Shown here one piece after another: positions 25,672 to 34,347 of a DNA stretch of 64,000 nucleotides. Below the pieces are notes generated by a model. It saw nothing but the letters and a program-made list of their open reading frames with translations, had not been told where the DNA came from and made no database searches. Within the stretch, counting starts at the first letter, position 1. Every line of letters begins with the position of its first letter. Origin of the DNA: Alistipes senegalensis (GTDB taxonomy: Bacteria; Bacteroidota; Bacteroidia; Bacteroidales; Rikenellaceae); assembly GCA_023664045.1 (NCBI GenBank), contig JAMPGH010000001.1:139746-203745 (forward strand). Direction: 5' to 3'. The translations under genes were made by a program, and so were the position numbers.

Positions 25672-26436
25672 TTATGCCTCCAGCCGGAAATCGTCGGCGT
25701 CCTCCCATGCGGGAAACGACTCGCGGAACTGACGCTGCTGATCGAGGTCGAGCTCGACGACCATCGTCCACTCGCCGCTGTCGGCGCCGGCGATGGTGCG
25801 TCCCAGATAATCGAGCGCCATCGAATCGCCGATATAGACGGCATCGGGGTCGGTGCCGACGCGGTTGACGCCGATGACGAAACACTGGTTCTCGATGGCC
25901 CGGGCCCGCAACAGCGCGCACCACGCATCGCGCCGCTTGTTGTCCCACGAGGCGCAATAGATGATGGCATCGTAATCGCCCCGGCAGCGGCTCCAGACGG
26001 GGAAACGCAAGTCGTAGCAGATCTGCAGCAGAAAACGGAAACCCATATATTCGACCACAACGCGCCGGCTGCCGGGCGTATAGTCGCGTCCCTCGCCGCC
26101 GGGCCGGAACAGGTGGCGCTTGTCGTACCACGCCGTTTCGCCCGAAGGCTTGACGAAGAACATGCGGTTGCGATAGGTGCCCGCCTCCATGATGACGGCG
26201 CTGCCCACGACGGCCTTGCCGTAGGTTGCGGCCCAACGGCGCATGGTCGAGACGACCAGTCCGTCGGCAGGTTCGGCGACGACCGCAGGCCGCAGCTTGA
26301 ATCCTGTGGCGAACATCTCGGGCAGTACGACGACGTCGGCGTCGGCCGCGGCGACGACCGGCTCGATCCGCTCCAGATTGCGGGCCGTATGCTCCCACTC
26401 CATATCTACCTGACAGAGCGCTATGCGAAGTTTCAT
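25672..26436 (-). CDS. Nitrilase-family omega-amidase (YafV-like)
   Basis: Carbon-nitrogen hydrolase of 254 residues starting MKLRIALCQVDMEWEH at 26436. The catalytic triad is complete: Glu40 in VLPEMFATGF, Lys106 in YDKRHLF, Cys140 in LQICYDLRFPVW. Those local motifs match the YafV/omega-amidase branch, which hydrolyses alpha-keto acid amides such as the products of glutamine transamination. It is a lone minus-strand gene, divergent from the CvfB-like gene, and its 3' end is 230 bp from the lipoprotein pair. Substrate choice within the family is not fixed by sequence. Confidence 0.9.
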   Translation of the reverse strand: MKLRIALCQVDMEWEHTARNLERIEPVVAAADADVVVLPEMFATGFKLRPAVVAEPADGLVVSTMRRWAATYGKAVVGSAVIMEAGTYRNRMFFVKPSGETAWYDKRHLFRPGGEGRDYTPGSRRVVVEYMGFRFLLQICYDLRFPVWSRCRGDYDAIIYCASWDNKRRDAWCALLRARAIENQCFVIGVNRVGTDPDAVYIGDSMALDYLGRTIAGADSGEWTMVVELDLDQQRQFRESFPAWEDADDFRLEA

Positions 26437-26512
26437 AGGAATAATTTGAACACTCAAAGATAGCCATTTTTCGAAAACGCGCAACGCCGACACCGGCAAA
26501 ATCGCCGGAAAG

Positions 26513-26543
26513 TTGCGCACGAGCGAAATAAAACGTACTTTTG
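26513..26543 (+). promoter_or_regulatory. Promoter of the CvfB-like gene
   Basis: TTG at 26513-26515 and TACTTTTG at 26536-26543 with a 20-bp spacer, 20 bp before the ATG at 26564. Confidence 0.6.
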
Positions 26544-26563
26544 CAACCTAACCGCACGAAATC

Positions 26564-27400
26564 ATGCTCCACGCAGGACGCAACCACACCCTCACCGTCA
26601 GCCGCGTATCGGACTACGGGCTCTATCTTGAAAACGAAGAACACGACGAAGTACTGCTTCCGAACCGCTACGTATCGCTGGCGGACAAGCCCGGAGATAG
26701 GAAAGAGGTGTTCGTCTACCACGACTCGGAAGACCGGCTGGTAGCCACGACCGAGACCCCGAAACTGCGGGCCGGAGAGGCGGGCTACCTGAAGGTGGTG
26801 GACAAGACCCTGCACGGAGCCTTTCTGGACTGGGGCCTGACGGGCAAGGATCTCTTTCTGCCCAACCGCAACCAACAAGGAGGCATTCTGGCGGGACACA
26901 GCTACATCGTCTACCTGTACGAAGACAACGTAACGGGCCGCTGCGTGGCGACCAACAAGCTGAAGACGTTCATCGACAACGATGAGATCACGGTGCGGCC
27001 GCGCGAAGAAGTAGAGGTGCTGGTGGCCTCGGAGAGCCCGATCGGCTACCGCGTGATCGTCAACAACCGCCATTGGGGCATGATCTACCGCAACCAGATT
27101 TTCCGACCGGTGGCGGTCGGCGACCGGATGCAGGGCTACGTACGACGCATCACGGAAGATCATCGCATCGACATAAGTCTCCAGCAGACGGGATTCGCGC
27201 AGGTGAAAGACTCGGCGCAGACCTTGCTGCAACTGCTGCGCGACAACGGCGGGCGACTGCCCCTCAACGACGCGAGCGATCCGGACGAGGTGCAGCGGCT
27301 CACGGCGATGAGCAAGAAGACGTTCAAACGCTCGGTCGGCATGCTGCTCAAGCAAGGCAGCATCGAGATGAACGACCGGGGAATCGAAATCCGCAGATAA
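26564..27400 (+). CDS. cvfB: CvfB-like S1 RNA-binding protein
   Basis: The 278-residue protein has three S1-like OB folds followed by a winged helix, the architecture of CvfB/YitL, a cytosolic RNA-binding regulator. Visible segments: SDYGLYLENEEHDEVLLPNRY (S1 type), LRAGEAGYLKVVDKTLHGAFLDWGLTGKDLFLP (second), VGDRMQGYVRRITEDHRIDISL (third), and the C-terminal LTAMSKKTFKRSVGMLLKQGSI winged helix. The downstream methyltransferase ATG overlaps the stop (TAATG). Members affect virulence-gene expression in Staphylococcus; in this phylum the target is unknown. Confidence 0.88.
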   Translation: MLHAGRNHTLTVSRVSDYGLYLENEEHDEVLLPNRYVSLADKPGDRKEVFVYHDSEDRLVATTETPKLRAGEAGYLKVVDKTLHGAFLDWGLTGKDLFLPNRNQQGGILAGHSYIVYLYEDNVTGRCVATNKLKTFIDNDEITVRPREEVEVLVASESPIGYRVIVNNRHWGMIYRNQIFRPVAVGDRMQGYVRRITEDHRIDISLQQTGFAQVKDSAQTLLQLLRDNGGRLPLNDASDPDEVQRLTAMSKKTFKRSVGMLLKQGSIEMNDRGIEIRR

Positions 27401-28164
27401 TGGCAACTCTCAAAACCGCGGAACGCGTCTCGCGCGACGCCTCCGACAACTTCGTATTCCAACGTTCGCTGCTGGCCTACCATGCGGCCTCCGAACGCAT
27501 CGAGGGCGACGTGCTGGAGATCGGCACGGGCTCGGGCTACGGCATCGAAGTGGTGGCGCCCCGGGCCGCACGCTTCGTAACGATCGACAAACATGCCCCG
27601 GCCGCCGAGCTGACGCAGGTGCCGGGCGCGGAGTTCCGGCAGGCGACCGTACCGCCGCTGCCATTCGCCGACGGAGAGTTCGACTGCGCGATCTCGTTTC
27701 AAGTGATCGAACACATCGAAAAAGACGCCGAGTTCGTACGCGAAATCCACCGGATATTGCGACCCGGCGGGCGGCTGATCCTGACGACGCCCAACCGCCC
27801 CATGTCGCTGACCCGCAACCCGTGGCACGTACGCGAATACACGGCCGAGGAGTTGCGCGGGCTGCTTTGCGGCTGCTTTGCGGAAGTGGAGATGCTGGGA
27901 GTTTTCGGCAACGAAAAAGTGATGGAGTATTATGCCCGGAATCGCCGCAACGTAGCGCGCATCGCGAAATTCGACATTCTCGATCTTCAGCACCGGCTGC
28001 CCCGCCGTCTGCTGCAACTCCCCTACGACATCCTGAACCGCCTGAACCGCCGACGGCTGCTGACGGCCGACACGGAGCTGACGACCTCGATCCGCATGGA
28101 CGACTATCGGCTGGGACCTGTCGGCGACGGCTGTTTCGACCTTTTCTGCATAGCCCGGAAATAA
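27400..28164 (+). CDS. Class I SAM-dependent methyltransferase
   Basis: The 254-residue protein carries the Rossmann methyltransferase motifs: VLEIGTGSGYGIEVV (motif I, SAM binding), the post-I acidic position FVTIDKHAP, and FDCAISFQVIEHIEKD (motif IV) with ILRPGGRLILTTPN (motif V/VI). The start ATG is within the cvfB stop (TAATG), so the two genes are coupled. The C-terminal ~90 residues (RNRRNVARIAKFDILDL, LRRRLLTADTELT) are basic and not part of the standard fold, suggesting an acceptor-binding extension. Acceptor unknown; small molecules or lipid-linked sugars are as plausible as proteins. Confidence 0.88.
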   Translation: MATLKTAERVSRDASDNFVFQRSLLAYHAASERIEGDVLEIGTGSGYGIEVVAPRAARFVTIDKHAPAAELTQVPGAEFRQATVPPLPFADGEFDCAISFQVIEHIEKDAEFVREIHRILRPGGRLILTTPNRPMSLTRNPWHVREYTAEELRGLLCGCFAEVEMLGVFGNEKVMEYYARNRRNVARIAKFDILDLQHRLPRRLLQLPYDILNRLNRRRLLTADTELTTSIRMDDYRLGPVGDGCFDLFCIARK

Positions 28165-28181
28165 GGGCCCCGGAGAAGCAT

Positions 28182-28215
28182 AAAATGCGGGACGAAAAAA
28201 TCGTCCCGCATTTTT
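28182..28215. terminator. Shared bidirectional terminator
   Basis: AAAATGCGGGACGA (28182-28195) and TCGTCCCGCATTTT (28201-28214) are perfect complements with a 5-nt A loop. It lies between the converging methyltransferase and crcB genes and carries A/T runs on both sides, so it can serve either strand. Confidence 0.85.
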
Positions 28216-28236
28216 CATGTTCCCATACCGGAAGCG

Positions 28237-28614
28237 CTACGCCGCCTTGATGAGCGAACGGCCCAGCCAGACGAGCAACAATCCCAACGCGAAGCTCAGC
28301 CCGACGTACAATCCGAAGCTGAGCCACTGTTTCTGTTGGAGCAGCAGGAACATGTCGTCGGAGAAAGAGGAGAAGGTGGTGAAACCTCCGCAGAAACCCG
28401 TGATGAGGAAGACGTTCATCGACGGCGAAATCAGATGTGTCTTTTCGGCCAGACCGAAGAAGATGCCGATGACGAAGCTGCCGATCAGATTGACGGCGAA
28501 AGTACCCCACGGAAAGGCGCCGGAACTGACCAGATGGAAGAGTTTTCCGGTGAGAAAACGCAAGCAGGTGCCGAGGAAACCGCCCAGACCTGCGATAAGC
28601 ATGGCTCGAAACAT
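28237..28614 (-). CDS. crcB: CrcB/Fluc fluoride channel
   Basis: Small four-helix membrane protein of 125 residues that exports fluoride as a dual-topology dimer. Start at 28614 (MFRAMLIAGLGGFLGTCLRF). Family signatures: the GGxxGxxxR-type first helix, GTFAVNLIGSFVIG, and GFCGGFTTFSSFSDD with the conserved Phe/Thr/Ser track of the pore. Three further hydrophobic helices are seen (FLITGFCGGFTT, LYVGLSFALGLLLVW). TATCTTTG lies 18 bp upstream. No typical fluoride riboswitch (conserved GGxGAUGG and CGCC elements) is apparent in the leader. Confidence 0.92.
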   Translation of the reverse strand: MFRAMLIAGLGGFLGTCLRFLTGKLFHLVSSGAFPWGTFAVNLIGSFVIGIFFGLAEKTHLISPSMNVFLITGFCGGFTTFSSFSDDMFLLLQQKQWLSFGLYVGLSFALGLLLVWLGRSLIKAA

Positions 28615-28631
28615 AGAGACGGAATTTTCGG

Positions 28632-28639
28632 CAAAGATA
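28632..28639 (-). promoter_or_regulatory. -7 element for crcB
   Basis: CAAAGATA, i.e. TATCTTTG on the minus strand, 18 bp before the crcB start. Confidence 0.6.
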
Positions 28640-28811
28640 CGCAAATTCCGGGCCGAATGCCGAAACGGCTCAAAATCGGCAAATACGGACGGCGCCCCGA
28701 AGCGACGCCGGGCTGGCACACTCTTTGACACGGGCGCTGAAGCCAGCCGTCGATCTCCCTGACAAGTACCGGGGAAACGGCGGAAGCCGTAATCCTAAAA
28801 AACACAAAATT

Positions 28812-29114
28812 ATGCACTTATCACCGAAAGAGATCGACAAGCTGATGCTCCTGTCGCTGGGCATGATCGCCGAACGACGCATGAAGAAAGGGCTGAAACT
28901 CAACTATCCGGAAGCCGTGGCCTACATCACCTCCACGGCGCTCGAAGAGGCGCGGGCGGGAAAAACCGTCGAAGAAGTGATGACCGGTGCCGCCAGCGTG
29001 CTGCGCAAAAGCGACGTCATGGAGGGCGTAGCCGACATGATCGACCTGCTGCAGGTCGAAGCCGTATTCACCGACGGATCCCGTCTGGTGAGCATCCACC
29101 ACCCGATCAAATAA
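28812..29114 (+). CDS. ureA: Urease gamma subunit
   Basis: Smallest structural subunit of cytosolic nickel urease (urea + H2O to ammonia and carbamate). Exactly 100 residues from the ATG at 28812, the family length. Family segments: [51 protein letters not shown] and the terminal [12 protein letters not shown]. The frame extends 29 codons upstream without homology, so the ATG is chosen. First gene of the urease-transport cluster; ureB follows after 17 bp. The 197-bp gap to crcB holds no clear -7 consensus, only a CACTCTTTG-like string near 28720. Confidence 0.97.
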   Translation: MHLSPKEIDKLMLLSLGMIAERRMKKGLKLNYPEAVAYITSTALEEARAGKTVEEVMTGAASVLRKSDVMEGVADMIDLLQVEAVFTDGSRLVSIHHPIK

Positions 29115-29131
29115 TCCTAAAGGACGAAACA

Positions 29132-29686
29132 ATGGACAACATGACGAATCCGGCTCCGGCGCAGAACGACCGACAGGCCGCGAGCCTCTATCCGAACCGA
29201 CCGGGCTTCGAGCCCTCCCAACCGGTCGCCGTAGGCGGCGAGATCCTCGCCGCTGCACCGATCGAATACAACCTCGGCCGCAAGACCGTGAAACTTGTGG
29301 TCCGCAACACGGGCGACCGTCCCATTCAGGTGGGATCGCACTTCCACTTTTTCGAAGTGAACCGCTATCTGGAATTCGACCGCGACGCCGCATTCGGCTG
29401 CCACCTGAACATCCCGGCGACGACGGCCATCCGCTTCGAACCGGGCGACCAGAAAGAGGTGGAAGCGGTAACCTACGCCGGCAAACGCCGCGTGATCGGC
29501 TTCAACGGGCTGGCGATGGGCTACACGGGCGACGAAGATGCGCCCACCTACTTCCCGGCCCGCATGAAAGCCGTGCGCAAGGTCCGCGAAGCGGGATTCA
29601 AGGAGATCGCCGAGAAAGAGGCCGAAGCGGACTACGCCAAGCATGAAGCCGCCGCCACGAAAAAGAACGATAACGCAAAAAAATAA
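29132..29686 (+). CDS. ureB: Urease beta subunit, extended form
   Basis: Second structural subunit, wrapping the active-site subunit. At 184 residues it is longer than the usual ~100-120: the core runs from [16 protein letters not shown] through [43 protein letters not shown] and [12 protein letters not shown]; about 27 residues precede it and a charged Lys/Glu/Ala tail of about 45 residues follows ([20 protein letters not shown]). In Helicobacter a comparable fusion merges gamma and beta; here they remain separate but the beta subunit still has extensions. Starts 17 bp after ureA and ends 5 bp before ureC. Confidence 0.96.
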   Translation: MDNMTNPAPAQNDRQAASLYPNRPGFEPSQPVAVGGEILAAAPIEYNLGRKTVKLVVRNTGDRPIQVGSHFHFFEVNRYLEFDRDAAFGCHLNIPATTAIRFEPGDQKEVEAVTYAGKRRVIGFNGLAMGYTGDEDAPTYFPARMKAVRKVREAGFKEIAEKEAEADYAKHEAAATKKNDNAKK

Positions 29687-29691
29687 GAGAC

Positions 29692-31410
29692 ATGGCAACC
29701 ATTTCACGGCAAGAATACAACAACCTTTTCGGCCCGACGGTGGGCGACAAGATCCGGCTGGGCGACACCGATCTCTATGTGGAGATCGAAAAGGATCTGC
29801 GCGAATACGGAGACGAGATCGTCTACGGCGGCGGCAAAACCCTGCGCGACGGCATGGGGCTGGCCAACACGATGACCTCGAAAGAGGGGGCGCTCGACAT
29901 CGTAATCACCAACGTAACGATCATCGACCCGATCATCGGCGTGGTGAAGGCCGACGTAGGCATCAAGGACGGCAAGATCGCCGGCATCGGCAAGTCGGGA
30001 AACCCCAACACCATGCACGGCGTACATCCCGACCTGATTACGGGAGCGGCCACCGACGCCATTTCGGGCGAGCACCTGATCCTGACGGCCGCAGGTATCG
30101 ACGGACACGTGCATCTGATCTCCCCGCAGCAGGCCTACGCCTCGCTGAGCAACGGCATCACGACCCTCTTCGGCGGCGGCATCGGCCCCACGGACGGAAC
30201 CAACGGCACGACCATCACCTCGGGCAAGTGGAACACCGAACGCATGCTCGAATCGCTCGAAGGCATTCCCGTGAACGTGGGCATGCTGGGCAAAGGCAAC
30301 TGTTCGGTGGCTCAGCCCATCGAAGAACAGATCGAATCGGGCGTCTGCGGTCTGAAAGTGCACGAAGACTGGGGCTCGACCCCGGCGGCGATCCGGGCGG
30401 CTCTGGACGTAGCGGACCGCTACGACGTACAGGTAGCCATACACACCGACACGCTCAACGAAGGGGGCTACGTGGAAGACACGATCGCTGCGATGGACGG
30501 CCGCACGATCCATACCTACCATACGGAAGGTGCCGGCGGCGGACACGCGCCCGACCTGCTGAAAGTAGCCTCGATGCCCTACGTGCTGCCCTCCTCGACC
30601 AATCCGACGCTGCCGTTCGGCATCAACTCGCAGGCCGAGCTCTTCGACATGATCATGGTATGCCATAACCTCAATCCGAAGATTCCGTCGGACGTGGCGT
30701 TCGCCGAAAGCCGCGTACGTCCCGAGACGCAGGCGGCCGAAAACGTGCTGCACGACTTAGGCGTGCTGTCGATGGTCTCGTCCGACTCGCAGGCGATGGG
30801 GCGCGTGGGCGAATCGTTCATGCGCACGTTCCAGACCGCCTCGTTCATGAAGAAAGCCTGCGGCAAGCTGGCCGAAGATGCCGACGGCAACGACAACTTC
30901 CGCGTGCTGCGCTATCTGGCCAAGATCACGATCAACCCGGCGATCACCTTCGGCGTATCGGACTATCTGGGCTCCGTGGAGAAAGGCAAGATCGCCGATC
31001 TGGTACTCTGGGAACCGCAGTTCTTCGGCGCAAAACCCAAGATGGTCATCAAAGGCGGCGTAATCAACTGGTCGAACATGGGCGATCCCAACGCTTCGCT
31101 GCCCACGCCGCAACCCTGCTACTACCGTCCGGTATTCGGCGCTTTCGGCCGCGCCCTGCAGAAGACCTGCGTTTCGTTCGTCTCGAACGCCGCCTACGAA
31201 AACGGCATCAAGGAACGGCTCTCGCTCGACCGCATGGTCCTGCCGGTACGCCGCACGCGCCAGCTGACCAAATACGACATGGTCCGCAACGGCGGCATGC
31301 CGCAGATCGACGTCAACCCCGAGACCTTCGACGTGCTGGTCGACGGCATCCGGGCCTACGTGGAACCGGCCCGCGAATTCCCGCTCAGCCAGCTCTACTG
31401 GTTCAGCTGA
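29692..31410 (+). CDS. ureC: Urease alpha (catalytic) subunit
   Basis: 572-residue amidohydrolase holding the binuclear nickel site. Residues visible: HVH in [10 protein letters not shown] (two Ni ligands), the carbamylated lysine in GLKVHEDWG (Lys222), [11 protein letters not shown] and [15 protein letters not shown] histidines, the mobile-flap MVCHNLNP with Cys324-His325, and [11 protein letters not shown] with the Asp ligand. The flap normally reads CHHLD; here the second His and final Asp are replaced by Asn (CHNLN). All metal ligands are intact, so an active enzyme is expected. Start [16 protein letters not shown]. Located 5 bp after ureB. Confidence 0.98.
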   Translation: MATISRQEYNNLFGPTVGDKIRLGDTDLYVEIEKDLREYGDEIVYGGGKTLRDGMGLANTMTSKEGALDIVITNVTIIDPIIGVVKADVGIKDGKIAGIGKSGNPNTMHGVHPDLITGAATDAISGEHLILTAAGIDGHVHLISPQQAYASLSNGITTLFGGGIGPTDGTNGTTITSGKWNTERMLESLEGIPVNVGMLGKGNCSVAQPIEEQIESGVCGLKVHEDWGSTPAAIRAALDVADRYDVQVAIHTDTLNEGGYVEDTIAAMDGRTIHTYHTEGAGGGHAPDLLKVASMPYVLPSSTNPTLPFGINSQAELFDMIMVCHNLNPKIPSDVAFAESRVRPETQAAENVLHDLGVLSMVSSDSQAMGRVGESFMRTFQTASFMKKACGKLAEDADGNDNFRVLRYLAKITINPAITFGVSDYLGSVEKGKIADLVLWEPQFFGAKPKMVIKGGVINWSNMGDPNASLPTPQPCYYRPVFGAFGRALQKTCVSFVSNAAYENGIKERLSLDRMVLPVRRTRQLTKYDMVRNGGMPQIDVNPETFDVLVDGIRAYVEPAREFPLSQLYWFS

Positions 31411-31420
31411 ACCCTTTTTC

Positions 31421-31458
31421 GTCGATTCCGGGGAAGCCTGTGCTTTCCCGGAATCGAC
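31421..31458 (+). promoter_or_regulatory. 17-bp hairpin between ureC and ureE
   Basis: GTCGATTCCGGGGAAGC (31421-31437) and GCTTTCCCGGAATCGAC (31442-31458) pair over 17 bp with one G-U and a 4-nt loop. No U run follows, so it is not a standard terminator. It sits just after the ureC stop, where it could protect ureABC mRNA or let only part of the transcripts continue into the accessory genes. Confidence 0.75.
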
Positions 31459-31477
31459 ATGAACAAAACGCCCCCTT

Positions 31478-32044
31478 ATGAAAATCTACACGAAAATCGT
31501 CGGCAACCTCCGTGCCCCCGAGTGGGCCGAGCGAGCGAAAGAAGCCGACATCGAAGCCGTCGAACTGGACCAGTGGACGGCGCAGAAAAGCCGCTTCGTA
31601 GCCTCGGGCGGAAGCGGCGACGAATATGCCGTAGCCCTCGAACGCCGCACGCAACTGCTCGACGGCGACATTCTGGAATACGATGCCGACAGTCGCCGCA
31701 TCGTAGCGATCCGCATCCGGCTGAACGACGTACTGGTGGCCGATCTGAGCGAGCTGGCCCGCGAGAAGCCCGAAGAGATCATCCACATCGCGCTCGAACT
31801 GGGCCATGCGATCGGCAACCAACACTGGCCGGCCGTGGTGAAAGGAACGAAGGCATACGTTCCGCTGACGGTGGACAAGAAAGTGATGGAGAGCGTGATG
31901 CGCACGCACCGGATCGAGCACGTAACCTACTCGTTCCAACCCGGATCGGAGGTGATTCCCTATCTGGCGCCCCACGAGATCCGACGTCTTTTCGGCGGTG
32001 CGAACCGCGAAAACGAAGCGGAACACCACCATGCCCATGTCTGA
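31478..32044 (+). CDS. ureE: Urease accessory protein UreE (nickel donor)
   Basis: Metallochaperone that binds nickel and hands it to UreG during urease maturation. The 188-residue protein has the UreE N-terminal domain (MKIYTKIVGNLRAP, RRTQLLDGDILEYD) and the metal-binding domain with HIALELGHAIGNQHWP, including the conserved histidine of the dimer Ni site. It ends in a short histidine tail (EAEHHHAHV), less extended than the poly-His of Klebsiella UreE but same in kind. Overlaps ureF by 14 bp at the chosen ureF start. Lies after the ureC-E hairpin. Confidence 0.94.
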   Translation: MKIYTKIVGNLRAPEWAERAKEADIEAVELDQWTAQKSRFVASGGSGDEYAVALERRTQLLDGDILEYDADSRRIVAIRIRLNDVLVADLSELAREKPEEIIHIALELGHAIGNQHWPAVVKGTKAYVPLTVDKKVMESVMRTHRIEHVTYSFQPGSEVIPYLAPHEIRRLFGGANRENEAEHHHAHV

Positions 32045-32729
32045 GAAGATCACGCAACTGATGCGGCTCATGGCACTCACCGACTCGGCATTTCCGGTGG
32101 GAACCTTCTCGTTCTCGAACGGGCTGGAGACGGCCGCAGACACGGGGCTGGTGCACGACGCCGCGACGCTGGAAGCCTACACGCGCGAGATCGCCCGGCA
32201 GGCGGCCTTCACCGACGGAGTAGCGGCCCTGCACGCCCGGCGCAGCTACCTGCGGGAAGATTTCGACGGAATCGTCGGAGCCGATCATCAGGCGATGCTC
32301 TGCAAACTGAACGCCGAAGCCCGGCAAATGACCTGCCGCATGGGCAAGAAACTGGCGGAACTCTACACGCACACGACCCCCGACCCGACCGCGGCGCGCT
32401 GGCTGCACGCAATCGATGCCGGCAGCACGCCGGGCAGCTACCCCGCAGCGCAAGGGATCGTATTCGCCGCCTGCGGAATCGGCGAACGGGAACTCTTCTG
32501 CTCGCACCAGTACGGAGCGATCAACACGGTACTCAACGCCGCACTGCGCTGCGTACGCGTCTCGCACTACGATACGCAACGGATTCTGTTCCGCCTTTCG
32601 ACCGAAACGGCCGGACTCTACGACGAAGCGTCGCAAATGGAGTACGACGACATGTACGCCTTCGCCCCGCAGATCGACATACTGGCCTCGCTGCACGAGA
32701 AAGGCACCAAACGACTATTCATGAACTGA
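32031..32729 (+). CDS. ureF: Urease accessory protein UreF
   Basis: Part of the UreDFG complex that inserts nickel into urease; UreF modulates the GTPase UreG. 232 residues, all-helical: [21 protein letters not shown] is the classic UreF opening, followed by [16 protein letters not shown] and [18 protein letters not shown]. Start at 32031 overlaps ureE; the alternative ATG at 32037 would shorten it by two residues. Its frame continues upstream inside ureE, which is not coding for this gene. 17 bp before ureG. Confidence 0.94.
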   Translation: MPMSEKITQLMRLMALTDSAFPVGTFSFSNGLETAADTGLVHDAATLEAYTREIARQAAFTDGVAALHARRSYLREDFDGIVGADHQAMLCKLNAEARQMTCRMGKKLAELYTHTTPDPTAARWLHAIDAGSTPGSYPAAQGIVFAACGIGERELFCSHQYGAINTVLNAALRCVRVSHYDTQRILFRLSTETAGLYDEASQMEYDDMYAFAPQIDILASLHEKGTKRLFMN

Positions 32730-32746
32730 AAAAAACACCTGAACCG

Positions 32747-33403
32747 ATGAACAACACATGCAGAATCGGGATCGGCGGCCCCGTAGGATCGGGCAAGACG
32801 GCCCTGATCGAAGCCATCACGCCGCGTCTTCTGGAGATGGGCTACAAGGTACTGGTCATCACCAACGACATCGTAACGACGGAAGATGCCAAACATGTCC
32901 GCAAGATGCTGAAAGGCATACTGGTCGAAGAACGCATCATCGGCGTGGAGACGGGAGCCTGTCCTCACACGGCCGTACGCGAAGACCCCTCGATGAACAT
33001 CGCGGCCGTCGAAGAGATGGAAGCCCGCTTCCCGGACGGCGACGTGGTACTGATCGAATCGGGCGGCGACAACCTGACCCTCACGTTCAGTCCGGCGCTG
33101 GTCGACTTCTTCATCTATGTGATCGACGTGGCGGCGGGCGACAAGATCCCCCGCAAGGACGGTCCGGGAATCTCGCAATCGGACATTCTGGTCATCAACA
33201 AAACCGACCTGGCACCCTATGTACACGCCGATCTGGAAGTCATGCGCGTCGATTCGGAACGCATGCGTCCGGGCAAGCCGTTCCTTTTCACGAACTGCAT
33301 GACCGGCGAAGGGATCGAAGAGCTCGTGGAGCTGATCCGCCGCATGGCGCTTTTCGACGTCGACCGGCGCCAGCAGACCGCATCGCAAACCGCAACCGCC
33401 TGA
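32747..33403 (+). CDS. ureG: Urease accessory GTPase UreG
   Basis: SIMIBI-class GTPase that couples GTP hydrolysis to nickel delivery. 218 residues. P-loop [15 protein letters not shown] starts at residue 8; nickel-binding CPH occurs in [15 protein letters not shown]; Walker B-like [16 protein letters not shown]; guanine specificity NKTD in [11 protein letters not shown]; conserved KDGPGIS. Downstream ureD begins 3 bp after its stop. Another long open frame in the same region is an out-of-frame shadow. Confidence 0.97.
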   Translation: MNNTCRIGIGGPVGSGKTALIEAITPRLLEMGYKVLVITNDIVTTEDAKHVRKMLKGILVEERIIGVETGACPHTAVREDPSMNIAAVEEMEARFPDGDVVLIESGGDNLTLTFSPALVDFFIYVIDVAAGDKIPRKDGPGISQSDILVINKTDLAPYVHADLEVMRVDSERMRPGKPFLFTNCMTGEGIEELVELIRRMALFDVDRRQQTASQTATA

Positions 33404-33406
33404 CAG

Positions 33407-34321
33407 ATGGATTTCTCCGCAGCCAAAGAGATGGCTCCCTATCTGGCCCAGCCGCAAGCGATGCCCGTGGGCACGCCGGGCAAGGTCGGCTACCTCCGTC
33501 TGGGATTCGAACTGGACGACGAAGGCCGCTCGATCCTGCGCGATCTGGACCGGCGGGCCCCGCTGATCGTCCAGCAGGAACTCTACTTCGACGAAGGCAT
33601 GCCCGAAATGCCGTGCGTATACATTCTTTCGTCGGGAGGTCCCAACGTGGACGGCGACCGTTACGAACAACATTTCACCGTTCGCAAAGATGCCTTCGCC
33701 CACCTCTCGACGGGCGCGGCGACCAAGCTGGCCGAGATGCGCTACAACTATTCGGGGCTCCGCCAGAGTTTCGAACTGGAAGAAGGTGCCTATCTGGAGT
33801 ATCTTCCCGAACCGACGATCCCCTGCCGGCACACCCGCTTCATCGCCGACACGACGATCCGCATCGACCCCACGGCCACGCTCTTCTATGCGGAGATCTA
33901 CATGAGCGGCCGCAAATACTTCGACCGCGGAGAACGCTTCGACTACGACGTACTGTCGGTAACGACCCGGGCCGAACGGCCCGACGGACGGCAACTCTTC
34001 CGCGAGAAGTTCATCGTCCGGCCCCGGAGATACGCCCCGACGACTTTGGGAGCGATGAACGGCTACGACGTATTCGCCAACGCGATCGTCCTGACGCCCG
34101 AAGAAGAGGCGGAGCGCATCTACGCCCGCACGGAAGCCTTCATCGACGACCGGCGCCGGCTGGCGGCCGGCATCACGCGCCTGCCCAACGGCTGCGGCCT
34201 GCTCTACAAGGCGCTGGGAGACGAGACGGGACCCGTGAAGCGGCTGGTCCGCGAATTCTGCTCCGTCGTACGACAGGAAGTAAAACACCGACCGCTGCCG
34301 GAAGAGTTTCCGTGGCGGTAA
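33407..34321 (+). CDS. ureD: Urease accessory protein UreD/UreH
   Basis: Scaffold that binds apo-urease together with UreF and UreG. 304 residues, beta-rich. Diagnostic strings: VQQELYFDEGMPEMPCVYILSSGGPNVDGD and FTVRKDAFAHLSTGAATKL, GAYLEYLPEPTIPCRHTRF, and RPRRYAPTTLG. This is the last of the seven urease genes and follows ureG by 3 bp; the urea-channel gene starts 26 bp later. Gene order A-B-C-E-F-G-D with D at the end resembles Bacteroidota and some Gram-positive clusters rather than the enterobacterial D-A-B-C-E-F-G. Confidence 0.95.
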   Translation: MDFSAAKEMAPYLAQPQAMPVGTPGKVGYLRLGFELDDEGRSILRDLDRRAPLIVQQELYFDEGMPEMPCVYILSSGGPNVDGDRYEQHFTVRKDAFAHLSTGAATKLAEMRYNYSGLRQSFELEEGAYLEYLPEPTIPCRHTRFIADTTIRIDPTATLFYAEIYMSGRKYFDRGERFDYDVLSVTTRAERPDGRQLFREKFIVRPRRYAPTTLGAMNGYDVFANAIVLTPEEEAERIYARTEAFIDDRRRLAAGITRLPNGCGLLYKALGDETGPVKRLVREFCSVVRQEVKHRPLPEEFPWR

Positions 34322-34347
34322 ACCGAAACGACCAAAAAACGACAACT

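Noticed and set aside
28615-28720. Fluoride riboswitch before crcB
   Set aside because: The conserved fluoride aptamer elements are not recognisable; only a -7 promoter element is seen.
32758-34347. Long open frame running through ureG and ureD into the urea channel frame
   Set aside because: Out-of-frame with ureG and ureD; only the part from 34348 is the transporter. The upstream residues have the composition of a shadow.
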